The notes under the pieces were generated by a model that saw only the letters and a program-made list of their open reading frames with translations, did not search any database and had not been told where the DNA came from. A DNA stretch of 64,000 bases. It comes from Chitinophaga pollutisoli. GTDB lineage: Bacteria; Bacteroidota; Bacteroidia; Chitinophagales; Chitinophagaceae. The translations under genes and the position numbers were made by a program. Every line of letters starts with the position of its first letter. Position 1 is the stretch's first letter. This document shows positions 1 to 8,703 of this stretch, in pieces. Location: contig NZ_CP149822.1 of the NCBI RefSeq assembly GCF_038396755.1, forward strand, positions 3,410,001 through 3,474,000, written 5' to 3'.

Positions 1-963
1 TTCCTCCTTACCAGTTGCTCCGGCGCGTTTTGAATTTAGTGCGAATGGGAGAGTTATCCCCGTAAGCCCACGCATTTAAATTACTTCATGCAGTGTCGGA
101 TGTAATCCAGCCATCATTGTGCATACTCGTTTGAGGTATTTCAACGGGAATGGGAATGGATTGTCAGCATTTTAGCGGCAGAGCCATGTAACAATGGTAG
201 CAACGCCAGGGATTGTCTGGTCAGTGTCGCAAAGCATCACGGCAGCATAGCACTAACTCGTCTGTATTTTCGGCGGGATCGGGATTGTCATGCAGGAATG
301 GATGCCTGGGGGATGTACAGATAGATCGTCAGGGCTGTGGTCTGGTCTGTTTTAGTAAATGTCCGAATAGAATTGCGCCAACACCATTGAGCTTATCAAC
401 GGGAAGGAAACCCATTGTCCGTAAGTGCGTAATATTTACCGGGTAATCCATATGACATGGCGGGTTGGCATCAGAGAAGTGGAGCCGGAAAATTGAGAAG
501 CTGCAAAAAGCAGGCGGTGATATGCATGTACAATCCGTTGAATGACACTTTCCGGCAAGTAAATGACTGTAACAAACTACCGCATTACGGATGCGACCAT
601 TTGAAAGGCTAGAAACGAGGTGAGGACTCTTCCTCAGGCCTCAGGTTTTATGGTTTGTTCCGGGACGAGTTAACGGGTTGAGGAGCATGAACATGCGATG
701 GCAGCAAGTGATCGAAACATCATTATGCTTTCCTGCGGGTGCTAGCGCCGGTAAGGGGAAGGTAGGTGGATGATAAACTGGGTTTTACATGTGGGTATTA
801 GTAACCCATGCGAATGGGTAATGATATGGCCTGGAGATTCCTCTCCGGGCAGTTATCCTTCGTGCCCGAAAAGTTCTTTGAAAGTTGGTAACCGGCGAAG
901 GTTAGGAAGTTATTTATATGGTGTACGTCTGATGAATGCAGTTTTACTGTAACAGAAATGCTT

Positions 964-1657
964 GCCAGGGGATTCTTCCCCAGGCAATTTTAAAACCAGG
1001 CATGCATACGGATTTGAAAGCAGTCAGGATCAGTAAATGCAATCATTTTCGTGTTGCTTGTTGAGATGATTCGTCAGGCAGTTTGATAGACAGCCATGCA
1101 AATGAATTTGAACGCAGTTTGGATAAGTGAATCCAATCATTTTGATGTTGACGGGCGACAATTCTTTTTGAGGATGTTTAAAATCAGGTATGCAGACGAA
1201 ATTGAAATTCAGTTAGGAAAGGTTAATGCAATCATTTTTCGTGTTGCCTGTTGAGATGATTCTTCAGGCAGTTTGATAGACAGCCATGCAAATGAATTTG
1301 AACGCAATTAGGATAAGTGAATACAATCATTTTACATGTTGACGGTCGGCAATTCTTTTTGAGGATGTTTAAAATCAGGTATGCAGACGAATTTGAAATT
1401 CAGTTAGGAAAGGTTAGTGCAATCCTTTTTCATGTCGCCGGTCTGGGGATCCTTTTTCAGGCTGATCAAGGCCAGGCATGCAAACGAATTTGAAACGCAG
1501 TTGAGATAGGTTAATTACATTCATTTTTCATGTTGCCGGCCTGGGGACTCTTCTTTGGGCATTTTAAATCAGGCATACGAACGAATTTGAAGCATAGTTA
1601 GGATAGGTCAAATACATACATTTTCCATATTACCGGTCTGGGGACTCCTCCCCGGGC
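964..1657. repeat. Degenerate tandem array, 94-97 bp units
   Basis: The word ATTTGAA recurs at 1012, 1106, 1200, 1296, 1391, 1488 and 1585, a spacing of 94 to 97 bp. Each unit carries a hairpin core, a GGCATGCAAACG-like segment, an AGTTAGGAT-like segment and an AATCATTTTTC-like segment. Alternate units resemble each other most (1060 with 1250; 1155 with 1346), so a roughly 190 bp dimer was duplicated in the middle. No gene function is apparent. Confidence 0.8.
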
Positions 1658-2574
1658 TCTATTTCACAAGCAAATCAACCGAGGGTAGATTTTTACGGGG
1701 TTGTAGAATCTCATCGGTTAACGCAAAACAACGCCTGGGGAATCTTCCCCGGCAATTCTATCGTAAAAAATGCATCCCGGGAAATTGGGCGAAGACACGA
1801 TACTTTGCAATCCAAAAGGCGAATGCCGGACAATGGAAAGCCGGGGGATTCTTCCTCGGGCCGTTTAAGCTCCGGGCCCAAAACGTTACGATGTGCACAG
1901 CGAAAACTATTTGAAGCGCTGAATATTGTGGCCTTGTTTCTACCGGAGATTACCGGTAAAGTTCCTGAGGTCGACAAATCGGGAGCATTACGCCTGGGCT
2001 ACCTCCGGCAAATTGCTCGCACCTACATCATTGTATGCAAAGGATGCATCTGAATGCATGCAATACTGATTCTTTGACTTTCTTAAATGATTCCCGGGGA
2101 TTCTTCTCCGGGTTAAGTTATACATATGGCAAGCCAGGAAAGGTAATCGTATCTGGATTGTATTGAGGATCGCATACCAGATGGTCGCTTAAGTTATTCT
2201 GATTCAATCGTTTGGATGATATGAAAGGCTCCGGGGATTCTTCCCTGGGCATATTCGTGACTGTGTGTAGTGACAGAGTAAATTGACCCTGCAAATCTCA
2301 GCCAGAAATTCTTTTTAAGCAAGAGGCTGGCTTGTGGCAACGATTTGTAAAGAGATGATTTCGTCCAATGGGTATTGTGGCCCAGGGATTCTTCCCCGGG
2401 CAAGTTAAAGTCTGGTTAGCCAGAAAGCCATACACGGAGGTTAGTGTGCGAATGGATGCCGAAGTCCGTGCTAAATAATACTACAAACTGGGGTTAGACA
2501 TAAACTAGCAACTTCGGGCCGGGGATTCTTCCCCGGCCAAATGATTGTTTTGGCCACGGGGTCTGTCGTTTTGC

Positions 2575-3345
2575 ATGCAAACAGGTCGGCCGGTAATACA
2601 TTTCATTAGTAAACCAGGCATTGACTAGGTAACAGAAATATCTGCAACAAAGTACTGCCATTTTACACACAAACATGTCTGTCCGGCAACGCACTTATTT
2701 AGTACTCCCACGCATTGTCTCTTTGCCAGGACTATTTGCAACAAAGTACTGAACACACAAGCCCGTTTGCCCGGAATCGCTCTTATTTGGTACAACCGCG
2801 TATTGACTTGTGGCAAGGCTATCTGCAACAAAGTACTGAACACACAAGCCCGTTTGCCCGGAATCGCTCTTATTTGGTACAACCGCGTATTGACTTGCGG
2901 CAAGGCTATCTGCAACAAAGTACTGAACACACAAGCCCGTTTGCCCGGAATCGCTCTTATTTGGTACAACCGCGTATTGACTTGTGGCAAGGCTATCTGC
3001 AACAAAGTACTGAACACACAAGCCCGTTTGCCCGGAATCGCTCTTATTTGGTACAACCGCGTATTGACTTGTGGCAAGGCTATCTGCAACAAAGTACTGA
3101 ACACACAAGCCCGTTTGCCCGGAATCGCTCTTATTTGGTACAACCGCGTATTGACTTGTGGCAAGGCTATCTGCAACAAAGTACTGAACACACAAGCCCG
3201 TTTGCCCGGAATCGCTCTTATTTGGTACAACCGCGTATTGACTTGTGGCAAGGCTATTTGCAACAAAATACCGCCATGTGAAACACAAACCTGTCTGCCC
3301 GGAAATGTTTTTTTAGTACAACCATGCATTGACTATGTGACAGAA
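2575..3345. repeat. 87 bp tandem repeat array (minisatellite)
   Basis: Six nearly identical 87 bp units start at 2734, 2821, 2908, 2995, 3082 and 3169; the only differences seen are single bases (for example TTGCGG instead of TTGTGG in the second unit). Diverged units flank them at 3256-3342 and at about 2575-2733. Identical centre and decayed edges is the pattern expected from unequal crossing-over or gene conversion. Because 87 is 29 codons, several frames on both strands stay open through the array; these are not treated as genes. Confidence 0.9.
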
Positions 3346-3831
3346 CTTTTTGCTGCTTAGTCAATTGTCGAATGTCGAAACATAGGCCTGGGGGATTCTT
3401 CTCCTGGCTTTTACACCTAATTCCGTAAGAGCTTTAATTCAAATGCAACAGTAAATGGAGCTTGGGGATTCTTCCCCAGGCAGTTGTTTTTGGGTTTTCT
3501 ATAAGGTAAAATGCGTATCCATTTCGCAAAGTTATTTGAGGGATGCTATTTCATTCACATCCAGTTGGTAAAAAACGCGTGTAATAGGGAAGGAACGATG
3601 GAACGGGGAGACTCCAGAAAATTCAGGCGAGGAGGCCAATCTGGTGTTAAAGTGTTTCGCATCGGTGAAATTTTTTTTCATAGGCATATCTGTTCATCCT
3701 AAATGTACGGCTGGCTTGCATCTGCTAGCTGCCTGTTATTGAACTTCCGGATGGTGGGGGTAAGTGCATGTCGAAGCCCTGGATCCTTATCTCGGTCTTT
3801 TTGAGTTGAAAAGGGCTTCTTTTTGTTCAGT

Positions 3832-3925
3832 TTGTTCATTCCGCGAACAATTGGTTTCAGGCTTGCCATTTTTGAAAAAATGTGCGGCGAAAACTGTTCT
3901 ATAATGCTGTTCACGGAATGAACAG
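3832..3925. promoter_or_regulatory. Two inverted copies of a 19 bp dyad
   Basis: TTGTTC-ATTCCGC-GAACAA (3832-3850) and CTGTTC-ACGGAAT-GAACAG (3907-3925) are each dyads, and the second is almost the reverse complement of the first, spacer included. The arrangement resembles a paired operator, but no gene lies immediately next to it, so a function is only inferred. Confidence 0.45.
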
Positions 3926-4002
3926 AGGGTGTATTGCCATTTTGCCACTGAACAGGCGGCCGCATTACTGATAATTTCGACTATACCTTGTATTCTTTCC
4001 AC

Positions 4003-4049
4003 AAAAAAAGGTGAGTCTGGAAGCGCATGCTCCCTGACTCACCTTTTTT
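4003..4049. terminator. Terminator between pyrH and the repeat island
   Basis: AAAGGTGAGTC pairs with GACTCACCTTT across an 18-base loop. A and T runs on both sides would allow it to act in both directions. It lies 34 bp beyond the pyrH stop. Confidence 0.8.
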
Positions 4050-4082
4050 CCGGTGGGACTTGCCGCCGTATATAATGTAAAG

Positions 4083-4796
4083 TTACCCTTTCACGAGGGT
4101 TCCAACATTTCGGCCCATGATCACATGGAGAAGGTTGCCGGGCCTGTTCATGTCAAATACAATGATCGGCAATTTATTCTCCTGGCAGAGGGTAAATGCC
4201 GTCATATCCATAACATTCAGGGATTTCTGGTATACTTCGGAGAAAGTAATCGTTTCATACTTGGTTGCACTCGGATCCTTTTCGGGGTCAGCGGTATAAA
4301 TACCATCTACCCGTGTGCCTTTCAGGATCACATCCGCCTGGATCTCAATTGCCCGGAGCGATGCAGCAGTATCCGTTGTAAAGTACGGGTTCCCGGTGCC
4401 GGCGCCGAAAATCACGACACGCCCTTTTTCAAGGTGGCGGATAGCACGGCGGCGGATGTAGGGTTCCGCGATTTGCTCCATTTTAATGGCAGATTGCAGG
4501 CGGGTATACATGCCCACCTTCTCCAGGCCGCTCTGCATGGCCATGCCGTTAATAACGGTGGCCAGCATACCCATATAGTCGCCCTGCGCACGTTCGATCC
4601 CGGTTTCCGCTTCATTCATACCCCGGTAAATATTACCGCCGCCGATCACGATGGCCACCTGAACGCCAAGGTCGGTAACCGATTTAATATCGTGGGCATA
4701 CTGGGAAATTACCTTCGGGTCAATTCCATAATTACTATCTCCCATCAGAGATTCACCACTCAGCTTGAGCAGGATTCGTTTGTACTTTGGCAACAT
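4083..4796 (-). CDS. pyrH: UMP kinase
   Basis: Uridylate kinase phosphorylates UMP to UDP with ATP in de novo pyrimidine synthesis in the cytoplasm; bacterial members are hexamers. The amino-acid-kinase fold is shown by KLSGE at residues 11-15, GGGN at 52-55 and [12 protein letters not shown] at 131-142. At 237 residues it has the normal length. The start MLPKYKR is chosen because the only longer reading would begin inside the predicted promoter at 4851-4858. It follows tsf, as is common in bacteria, but a terminator and a new promoter in the gap indicate independent transcription. Confidence 0.97.
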   Translation of the reverse strand: MLPKYKRILLKLSGESLMGDSNYGIDPKVISQYAHDIKSVTDLGVQVAIVIGGGNIYRGMNEAETGIERAQGDYMGMLATVINGMAMQSGLEKVGMYTRLQSAIKMEQIAEPYIRRRAIRHLEKGRVVIFGAGTGNPYFTTDTAASLRAIEIQADVILKGTRVDGIYTADPEKDPSATKYETITFSEVYQKSLNVMDMTAFTLCQENKLPIIVFDMNRPGNLLHVIMGRNVGTLVKG

Positions 4797-4820
4797 GTCA
4801 ACTATGATTATGAGTAATTC

Positions 4821-4848
4821 GCAGATTTTGTTAAATATACAAATCTGC
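4821..4848 (-). promoter_or_regulatory. Stem-loop at the 5' end of the pyrH transcript
   Basis: GCAGATTT and AAATCTGC form an 8 bp stem with a 12-base AT-rich loop. On the minus strand it begins 2 bases after the predicted -7 box, so it would sit at or very near the mRNA 5' end, about 25 bases before the start codon. Confidence 0.5.
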
Positions 4849-4850
4849 CT

Positions 4851-4881
4851 CAAAATTATCCCCTGTTATCGTAAAGGCAAA
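4851..4881 (-). promoter_or_regulatory. Promoter of pyrH
   Basis: Reading the minus strand, TTTG (4881-4878), a 19 bp spacer and TAATTTTG (4858-4851) match the Bacteroidota -33/-7 consensus exactly. The -33 element is part of the T run that ends the upstream tsf terminator. Confidence 0.7.
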
Positions 4882-4885
4882 AAAA

Positions 4886-4908
4886 GGAGAGAAATTTTCA
4901 TTCTCTCC
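4886..4908 (-). terminator. Terminator of the rplM-rpsI-rpsB-tsf transcript
   Basis: GGAGAGAA and TTCTCTCC form an 8 bp stem with a 7-base loop. On the minus strand it is followed by seven T (4885-4879). It lies 22 bp after the tsf stop. Confidence 0.85.
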
Positions 4909-4929
4909 TCTATATTTTGCTAAAAGCGA

Positions 4930-5754
4930 TTAACCTAAAGCTACGCGTTTGAAGCTGGACACCTTCAGTTCTGCATCCACAGATTTCAGATGGTCGGCTA
5001 CGGATTTGTTGCCGTCCTTAACGAAAGCCTGGCCCAGCAGGGTGCTTTCCTTCAGGAATTTGTTGATTTTACCGGCAGCGATTTTTTCCGCCATTTCAGC
5101 AGGTTTGCCTTCGGCTTTGATCTGCTCAATAGCGATTTCTTTCTCGCGGGCAATGGTTTCGGGGGCGATACCGTCGGCGTCGATAGCGATGGGGCTCATA
5201 GCCGCGATCTGCATAGCGATATCCTTACCGGTTTCTTCGGAAACAGGCTTGCTGAAACCAACCAGTACGCCCATGCGGTAGTTACCGTGGATGTAAGCGG
5301 TTACGCTGGCTGCGTCCACTCTTTCGAAGCGGCTCAGGGTGATTTTTTCACCGATTTTAGCTACCTGGTCGTTCACCTTGTCGGCAACGGTAGCACCGTC
5401 GAGGGGAGCTGCGTTCAGCTCTTCAACAGACTGGGTATTGTTAGCCAGCGCCAGGTCGGCGATGGACTGCGCAAATTTCACGAAATCTTCGTTCTTGGCC
5501 ACAAAGTCGGTTTCGCAGCTCAGCAGCACCACCACACCGGCTTTACCGTCGGCAGTGGTTTTTGCGATCACAACACCTTCTTTGGTTTCGCGGTCGGAGC
5601 GGAGAGCGGCTACTTTCTGGCCTTTCTTGCGCAGATAATCTACTGCTTTTTCGAAATCGCCGTCAGTTTCCACGAGTGCTTTTCTGCAATCCATCATACC
5701 GGCTCCGGTTTGCTGACGCAGTTTATTTACATCAGCTGCTGTAATTGTTGCCAT
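4930..5754 (-). CDS. tsf: Translation elongation factor Ts
   Basis: EF-Ts is the guanine-nucleotide exchange factor that recycles EF-Tu in the cytoplasm. The N-terminal UBA-like domain (about residues 1-45, with TGAGMMDCRKAL near 16-27) and the signature TDFVAKNEDF (about 81-90) contact EF-Tu and release GDP. The 274-residue length is normal. It follows rpsB on the same strand, separated by a stem-loop, and is last in the ribosomal-protein operon before a strong terminator. Start MATITAADVN is the only sensible one. Confidence 0.97.
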   Translation of the reverse strand: MATITAADVNKLRQQTGAGMMDCRKALVETDGDFEKAVDYLRKKGQKVAALRSDRETKEGVVIAKTTADGKAGVVVLLSCETDFVAKNEDFVKFAQSIADLALANNTQSVEELNAAPLDGATVADKVNDQVAKIGEKITLSRFERVDAASVTAYIHGNYRMGVLVGFSKPVSEETGKDIAMQIAAMSPIAIDADGIAPETIAREKEIAIEQIKAEGKPAEMAEKIAAGKINKFLKESTLLGQAFVKDGNKSVADHLKSVDAELKVSSFKRVALG

Positions 5755-5813
5755 TATATATAATTCGTTTATATGTTAACGTTTGATGAAAATTCTCCTT
5801 AGGGAGATCTTAT

Positions 5814-5857
5814 AACCGTGAATCGTGAACGATTTGGGTCATTCACGATTCACGGTT
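5814..5857. promoter_or_regulatory. Long stem-loop between rpsB and tsf
   Basis: AACCGTGAATCGTGAA (5814-5829) is perfectly complementary to 5842-5857, giving a 16 bp stem with a 12-base loop. There is no T run on the minus strand after it, so it is more likely an mRNA-processing or attenuation structure than a strong terminator of rpsB. Confidence 0.6.
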
Positions 5858-5879
5858 TTATTGTTGACTTAGTCAGCGA

Positions 5880-6875
5880 TTATCTGCCAGGACCAGGTCT
5901 GCCTGCACCGGAGGGACGGAATCCGCCGCCGCCGCCAGGGCGATTGCCACCGGAACGGCCGCCACCGCCACCAGGGCGATTGCCACCGCCGCTGCGGCCA
6001 CCACCGCCACCAGGACGATTGTTGTTACCGCCACGACCGCCGCCGGGGCCGCCAGGACCGCGTTGACCGCCGGGACCACCAGGTCTGCGACCTCTTTCAC
6101 CGCGCTCGTCGCCGCCTTCCAGTTCGAACTTGCGAACTTTGTTGTCGGCTTCTTCTTCTTCAACCTCGTCGGTTTTTTCAACGGCGCGCTCAGCCAGGCC
6201 TTCTGCGATAGCTGCAGCGATGTAGCTAACGATGATGGCGATGGATTTGGTAGCGTCGTCGTTCGCAGGGATAGCGAAATCAACCTTGGTGGGGTCGGAG
6301 TTGGTGTCCACCATACCGAAGGTAGAGATGCCGAGGCGTTTGGCTTCAGCCAGGGCGATGTGCTCGTGGCTGATGTCTACGATGAACAGGGCAGCCGGAA
6401 CACGTGCCAGTTGAGCGATACCGCCCAGCACTTTTTCCATTTTGTCCTTATCGCGGGAGAGCGTCAGGCGCTCTTTCTTGGTAATGTTGTCGAAAGTGCC
6501 GTCAGTCAGCATTTTCTCGATGCTCTGCATCTTCTTCACGCTCTTGCGGATCGTGGCGAAGTTGGTGAGCATACCACCGAGCCAGCGCTCAGTAACGTAA
6601 GGCATGTTCACGCGCTTGGCAGCTTCGGCTACGATTTCTTTCGCCTGCTTCTTGGTAGCAACGAACATGATCTTTTTACCGCTTTTGGCGATGGATTTCA
6701 GCGCAGCGGCTGTCTCCTGCAGACCTTCAACGGTTTTGTTCAGGTCGATGATGTGAATACCTTTCTTCTCGGCGAAGATATAAGGCAGCATCTTGGGGTT
6801 CCACTTCTTCTTCAGGTGACCGAAGTGTACACCGGCTTCCAGTAACTGCTGCTGTAATGAAGTATTATTTTCCAT
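5880..6875 (-). CDS. rpsB: 30S ribosomal protein S2 with Gly/Arg-rich C-terminal tail
   Basis: S2 binds the 30S subunit between head and body and helps dock S1. Residues 1 to about 230 are a regular S2 domain ([15 protein letters not shown] near 15-29, [25 protein letters not shown]). It is followed by an acidic linker (about 233-259, with EVEEEEAD) and a 72-residue tail (260-331) made almost only of G, R, P, N and S, including repeated [11 protein letters not shown] blocks. Typical S2 proteins end near 230-260 residues. Start [10 protein letters not shown] at 6875 is chosen over a 14-residue longer reading. No frameshift is visible at the domain/tail junction. Confidence 0.95.
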   Translation of the reverse strand: MENNTSLQQQLLEAGVHFGHLKKKWNPKMLPYIFAEKKGIHIIDLNKTVEGLQETAAALKSIAKSGKKIMFVATKKQAKEIVAEAAKRVNMPYVTERWLGGMLTNFATIRKSVKKMQSIEKMLTDGTFDNITKKERLTLSRDKDKMEKVLGGIAQLARVPAALFIVDISHEHIALAEAKRLGISTFGMVDTNSDPTKVDFAIPANDDATKSIAIIVSYIAAAIAEGLAERAVEKTDEVEEEEADNKVRKFELEGGDERGERGRRPGGPGGQRGPGGPGGGRGGNNNRPGGGGGRSGGGNRPGGGGGRSGGNRPGGGGGFRPSGAGRPGPGR

Positions 6876-6920
6876 GTTGTTTTTGTCGAATTGATGGTCA
6901 AGAATTGAATGATACAATCA

Positions 6921-7310
6921 TTAACGTTTAGAGAACTGGAAGCTTCTTCTAGCTTTAGCTTTACCGGGTTTCTTACGTTCAACTGCTCTCGGGTCGCGTT
7001 TCAGCAGGCCTGCAGCTTTCAGGGCAGGGCGGAACTCAGGGTTGATTTCGCACAGTGCGCGCGCAATACCCAGTTTCACCGCTTCAGCCTGACCTTTGAT
7101 ACCACCACCTTGTGCATTCACCTTAACATCGAACTTGTCCAGCGCGTCAATGGTCTTGAAAGGCGCTTCCACCTGGTTCTGCAGGTAGATCAGCGCGAAG
7201 TATGTTTTATAATCTTTGTCGTTCACCAGGATGGTGCCGGTACCTTTGCTCACATAAACGCGGGCAACTGCTTCCTTACGACGGCCGATAGTATTTTTTT
7301 GTTTTTCCAT
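6921..7310 (-). CDS. rpsI: 30S ribosomal protein S9
   Basis: S9 belongs to the 30S head; its C-terminal tail reaches the P-site tRNA. The gene encodes 129 residues with the family landmarks GRRKEAVARV near the N-terminus, GGGIKGQAEA in the middle and the basic end ARRSFQFSKR. It lies 13 bp after rplM, the near-universal L13-S9 pair, and 45 bp before rpsB. Confidence 0.97.
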   Translation of the reverse strand: MEKQKNTIGRRKEAVARVYVSKGTGTILVNDKDYKTYFALIYLQNQVEAPFKTIDALDKFDVKVNAQGGGIKGQAEAVKLGIARALCEINPEFRPALKAAGLLKRDPRAVERKKPGKAKARRSFQFSKR

Positions 7311-7323
7311 TATTCAGGCGATA

Positions 7324-7767
7324 TTAGAAAGTTAATGACTTCGGTTGCTGAGCGGCATGCGGATGCTCGGCACCGGCGTAAACGAAGAGTTTTTTGTACA
7401 TGGCACGACCCAGGCGGTTCTTCGGCAGCATACCTTTCACAGCACGCTCGATCACCACTTCCGGACGACGTTTCAGCAGGTCCTTGGCGATTTCACCTTT
7501 CTGGCCACCGGGATAACCCGAGTACGTCAGGTATTCCTTGTCGTTCATTTTGTTACCTGTAAATACAACCTTCTCAGCGTTGATCACGATGATGTTATCA
7601 CCGCAATCGGTGTGAGGAGTGTAGTAAGGCTTGTTCTTGCCTCTCAGGATTGCAGCGATCCTGGCGCTCATCCGGCCCACAGTCTGATTGGTAGCGTCAA
7701 TTACATACCAGTCACGCTTTACGTAAGCGTCGTTAGCGGATTTTGTTTTGAAACTTAAAGTATTCAT
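7324..7767 (-). CDS. rplM: 50S ribosomal protein L13
   Basis: L13 is an early-assembly protein of the 50S subunit. The 147-residue product has the family motifs [19 protein letters not shown] (about 22-40), [18 protein letters not shown] and the [12 protein letters not shown] segment. It is the first gene of rplM-rpsI-rpsB-tsf. A promoter and a short stem-loop lie directly upstream. In many bacteria L13 represses its own operon through such a leader; here that is only a possibility. Confidence 0.97.
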   Translation of the reverse strand: MNTLSFKTKSANDAYVKRDWYVIDATNQTVGRMSARIAAILRGKNKPYYTPHTDCGDNIIVINAEKVVFTGNKMNDKEYLTYSGYPGGQKGEIAKDLLKRRPEVVIERAVKGMLPKNRLGRAMYKKLFVYAGAEHPHAAQQPKSLTF

Positions 7768-7793
7768 TGCTTATTGATAATAAAATTTAAAGT

Positions 7794-7811
7794 CTCCCCC
7801 ATTACAGGGAG
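7794..7811 (-). promoter_or_regulatory. Stem-loop in the rplM leader
   Basis: CTCCC (minus strand 7811-7807) pairs with GGGAG (7798-7794) around an 8-base loop. It begins 2 bases after the -7 box and so at the likely mRNA 5' end. It could be part of an autoregulatory ribosomal-protein leader, but the stem is short. Confidence 0.4.
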
Positions 7812-7813
7812 TG

Positions 7814-7848
7814 CAAAGCTAAGTCGCTTTTTGATAATAACCAGCAAA
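7814..7848 (-). promoter_or_regulatory. Promoter of the rplM operon
   Basis: On the minus strand, TTTG (7848-7845), a 23 bp spacer and TAGCTTTG (7821-7814) fit the Bacteroidota promoter pattern, with the spacer a little long. The start codon is about 45 bp downstream. Confidence 0.55.
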
Positions 7849-7966
7849 TGTAAGGGCTTTTTTTGAAAGGAGTATTGCAAGTAATTGATAATCAATAAAG
7901 AATTTGTATAATTATTTTCATTGACCAAGATTTGTATTGATTTTCAATTCTTTATGGGCAGCAAAA

Positions 7967-7986
7967 AGGACCGGTTGCCCGGTCCT
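7967..7986 (-). terminator. Terminator after the zinc peptidase gene
   Basis: AGGACCGG and CCGGTCCT form an 8 bp stem with a TTGC loop. The minus strand continues with TTTTT. It lies 27 bp after the stop of the peptidase gene. Confidence 0.8.
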
Positions 7987-8013
7987 CCTGTTATGGTTAT
8001 TATGTCTTCCCGA

Positions 8014-8703
8014 TTAATCCCGGCGGGTCGCACCCAGATATATCATTACATATTGTAATAAGATCACCACAGAAGATACCGCCGCTACTACATAAGTCAT
8101 AGCCGCCCACCAAAGGGCGTCCTTCGCCTGGTCGTGCTCCTTCTTATAAGTAATGCCCGCCGTATCCAGCCAAGCCAGCGCCCGCTTCGATGCGTCGAAC
8201 TCCACCGGTAGCGTCACCACCGAGAACAGGGTTGTCACCGCGAACAGGCCGATACCCACCAGCAGCAGGTTCGGGAACATCTGAACGAGCAAAATACCCG
8301 CGATCAGCACGATCTGGACGAGGTAAGAACTCACCTGTACCGCCGGTACCATTTTGGACCGGAACTGGAGCCAGGGGTAAGCCGTTGCGTGCTGCACGGC
8401 GTGCCCGCATTCGTGGGCTGCCACGGCCGCGGCTGCCACGGAAGCGGAGTTGTATACGTCCGGACTGAGGTTTACGGTCTTATTGGCCGGGTTATAGTGG
8501 TCGCTGAGGAAGCCTTCGGAGGATAAAACCTTAACATCGTGGATGCCATTGTCGCGGAGCATCTTTTCCGCGATCTCCCGTCCGGTCAGCCCCGATGATG
8601 TCGGCACTTCGCTGTATTGCTTGAACTTGCTCCGCAAGCGCCAGCTGACCAAAGCACTGATCCCTACGAAAATGAGGGAAATTATCATGATTGATGGTGT
8701 CAT
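8014..8703 (-). CDS. Membrane zinc metallopeptidase, YugP-like (Zn_peptidase_2)
   Basis: An integral membrane protein of 229 residues with an N-terminal membrane segment (about 4-20), the zincin motif HECGH at 97-101 (two His ligands and the catalytic Glu), a hydrophobic pair at about 120-160, and another segment at about 195-220. This layout matches the YugP/Zn_peptidase_2 family of neutral zinc metallopeptidases, whose substrates are generally unknown. It stands alone, with its own terminator. A start at the second Met, residue 6, is also possible. Confidence 0.85.
   Translation of the reverse strand: MTPSIMIISLIFVGISALVSWRLRSKFKQYSEVPTSSGLTGREIAEKMLRDNGIHDVKVLSSEGFLSDHYNPANKTVNLSPDVYNSASVAAAAVAAHECGHAVQHATAYPWLQFRSKMVPAVQVSSYLVQIVLIAGILLVQMFPNLLLVGIGLFAVTTLFSVVTLPVEFDASKRALAWLDTAGITYKKEHDQAKDALWWAAMTYVVAAVSSVVILLQYVMIYLGATRRD

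Larger units (their letters stand above)
621..3481. repeat. Dispersed hairpin repeat family, about 18 copies
   Basis: Short palindromes share the pattern GGGGA-TTCT-TCCCC with GCC or CTG/CAG extensions on both sides. Clear copies lie near 621-636, 831-849, 964-985, 1541-1560, 1636-1657, 1733-1752, 1840-1862, 2093-2113, 2229-2250, 2380-2401, 2518-2539, 3386-3408 and 3460-3481. Decayed copies lie near 1057, 1150, 1246, 1341 and 1440. The copy at 2518-2539 has perfect 9 bp arms around TTCT. Arms vary in compensating ways (for example TGAGGA with TCCTCA at 621), suggesting that the fold rather than the exact sequence is kept. I saw no copies elsewhere in the window. Confidence 0.8.
1..4002. other. 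Gene-free repeat island
   Basis: No reading frame here looks like a gene: the open frames are short, use unrelated codons, lack recognisable domains, and the longest ones are by-products of an 87 bp repeat whose length is a multiple of three. The region contains hairpin repeats, two tandem arrays and inverted dyads, listed separately. In the first 430 bp the word GGATTGTC or a close variant recurs near 160, 211, 284 and 412, perhaps more decayed repeat units. By eye it is less GC-rich than the neighbouring genes. It may continue left of the window. Confidence 0.8.

Noticed and set aside
2625-3360. Long overlapping open frames with 29-residue repeats on both strands
   Set aside because: They exist because the 87 bp repeat is a multiple of three and has no stops in several frames. 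All are equally open, none has a convincing start, and the peptides resemble no family.
621-3481. CRISPR array
   Set aside because: The short repeats are palindromic, vary in sequence, are spaced 75 to 150 bp or more apart, and the spacers are themselves repeated. No cas gene is nearby.
964-3481. Integron attC array
   Set aside because: The spacing and imperfect palindromes recall cassettes, but there are no cassette ORFs, no GTTRRRY core sites and no integrase.
3511-3702. 63-residue open frame at the right end of the island
   Set aside because: No similarity, no terminator, and a composition unlike that of the neighbouring genes.
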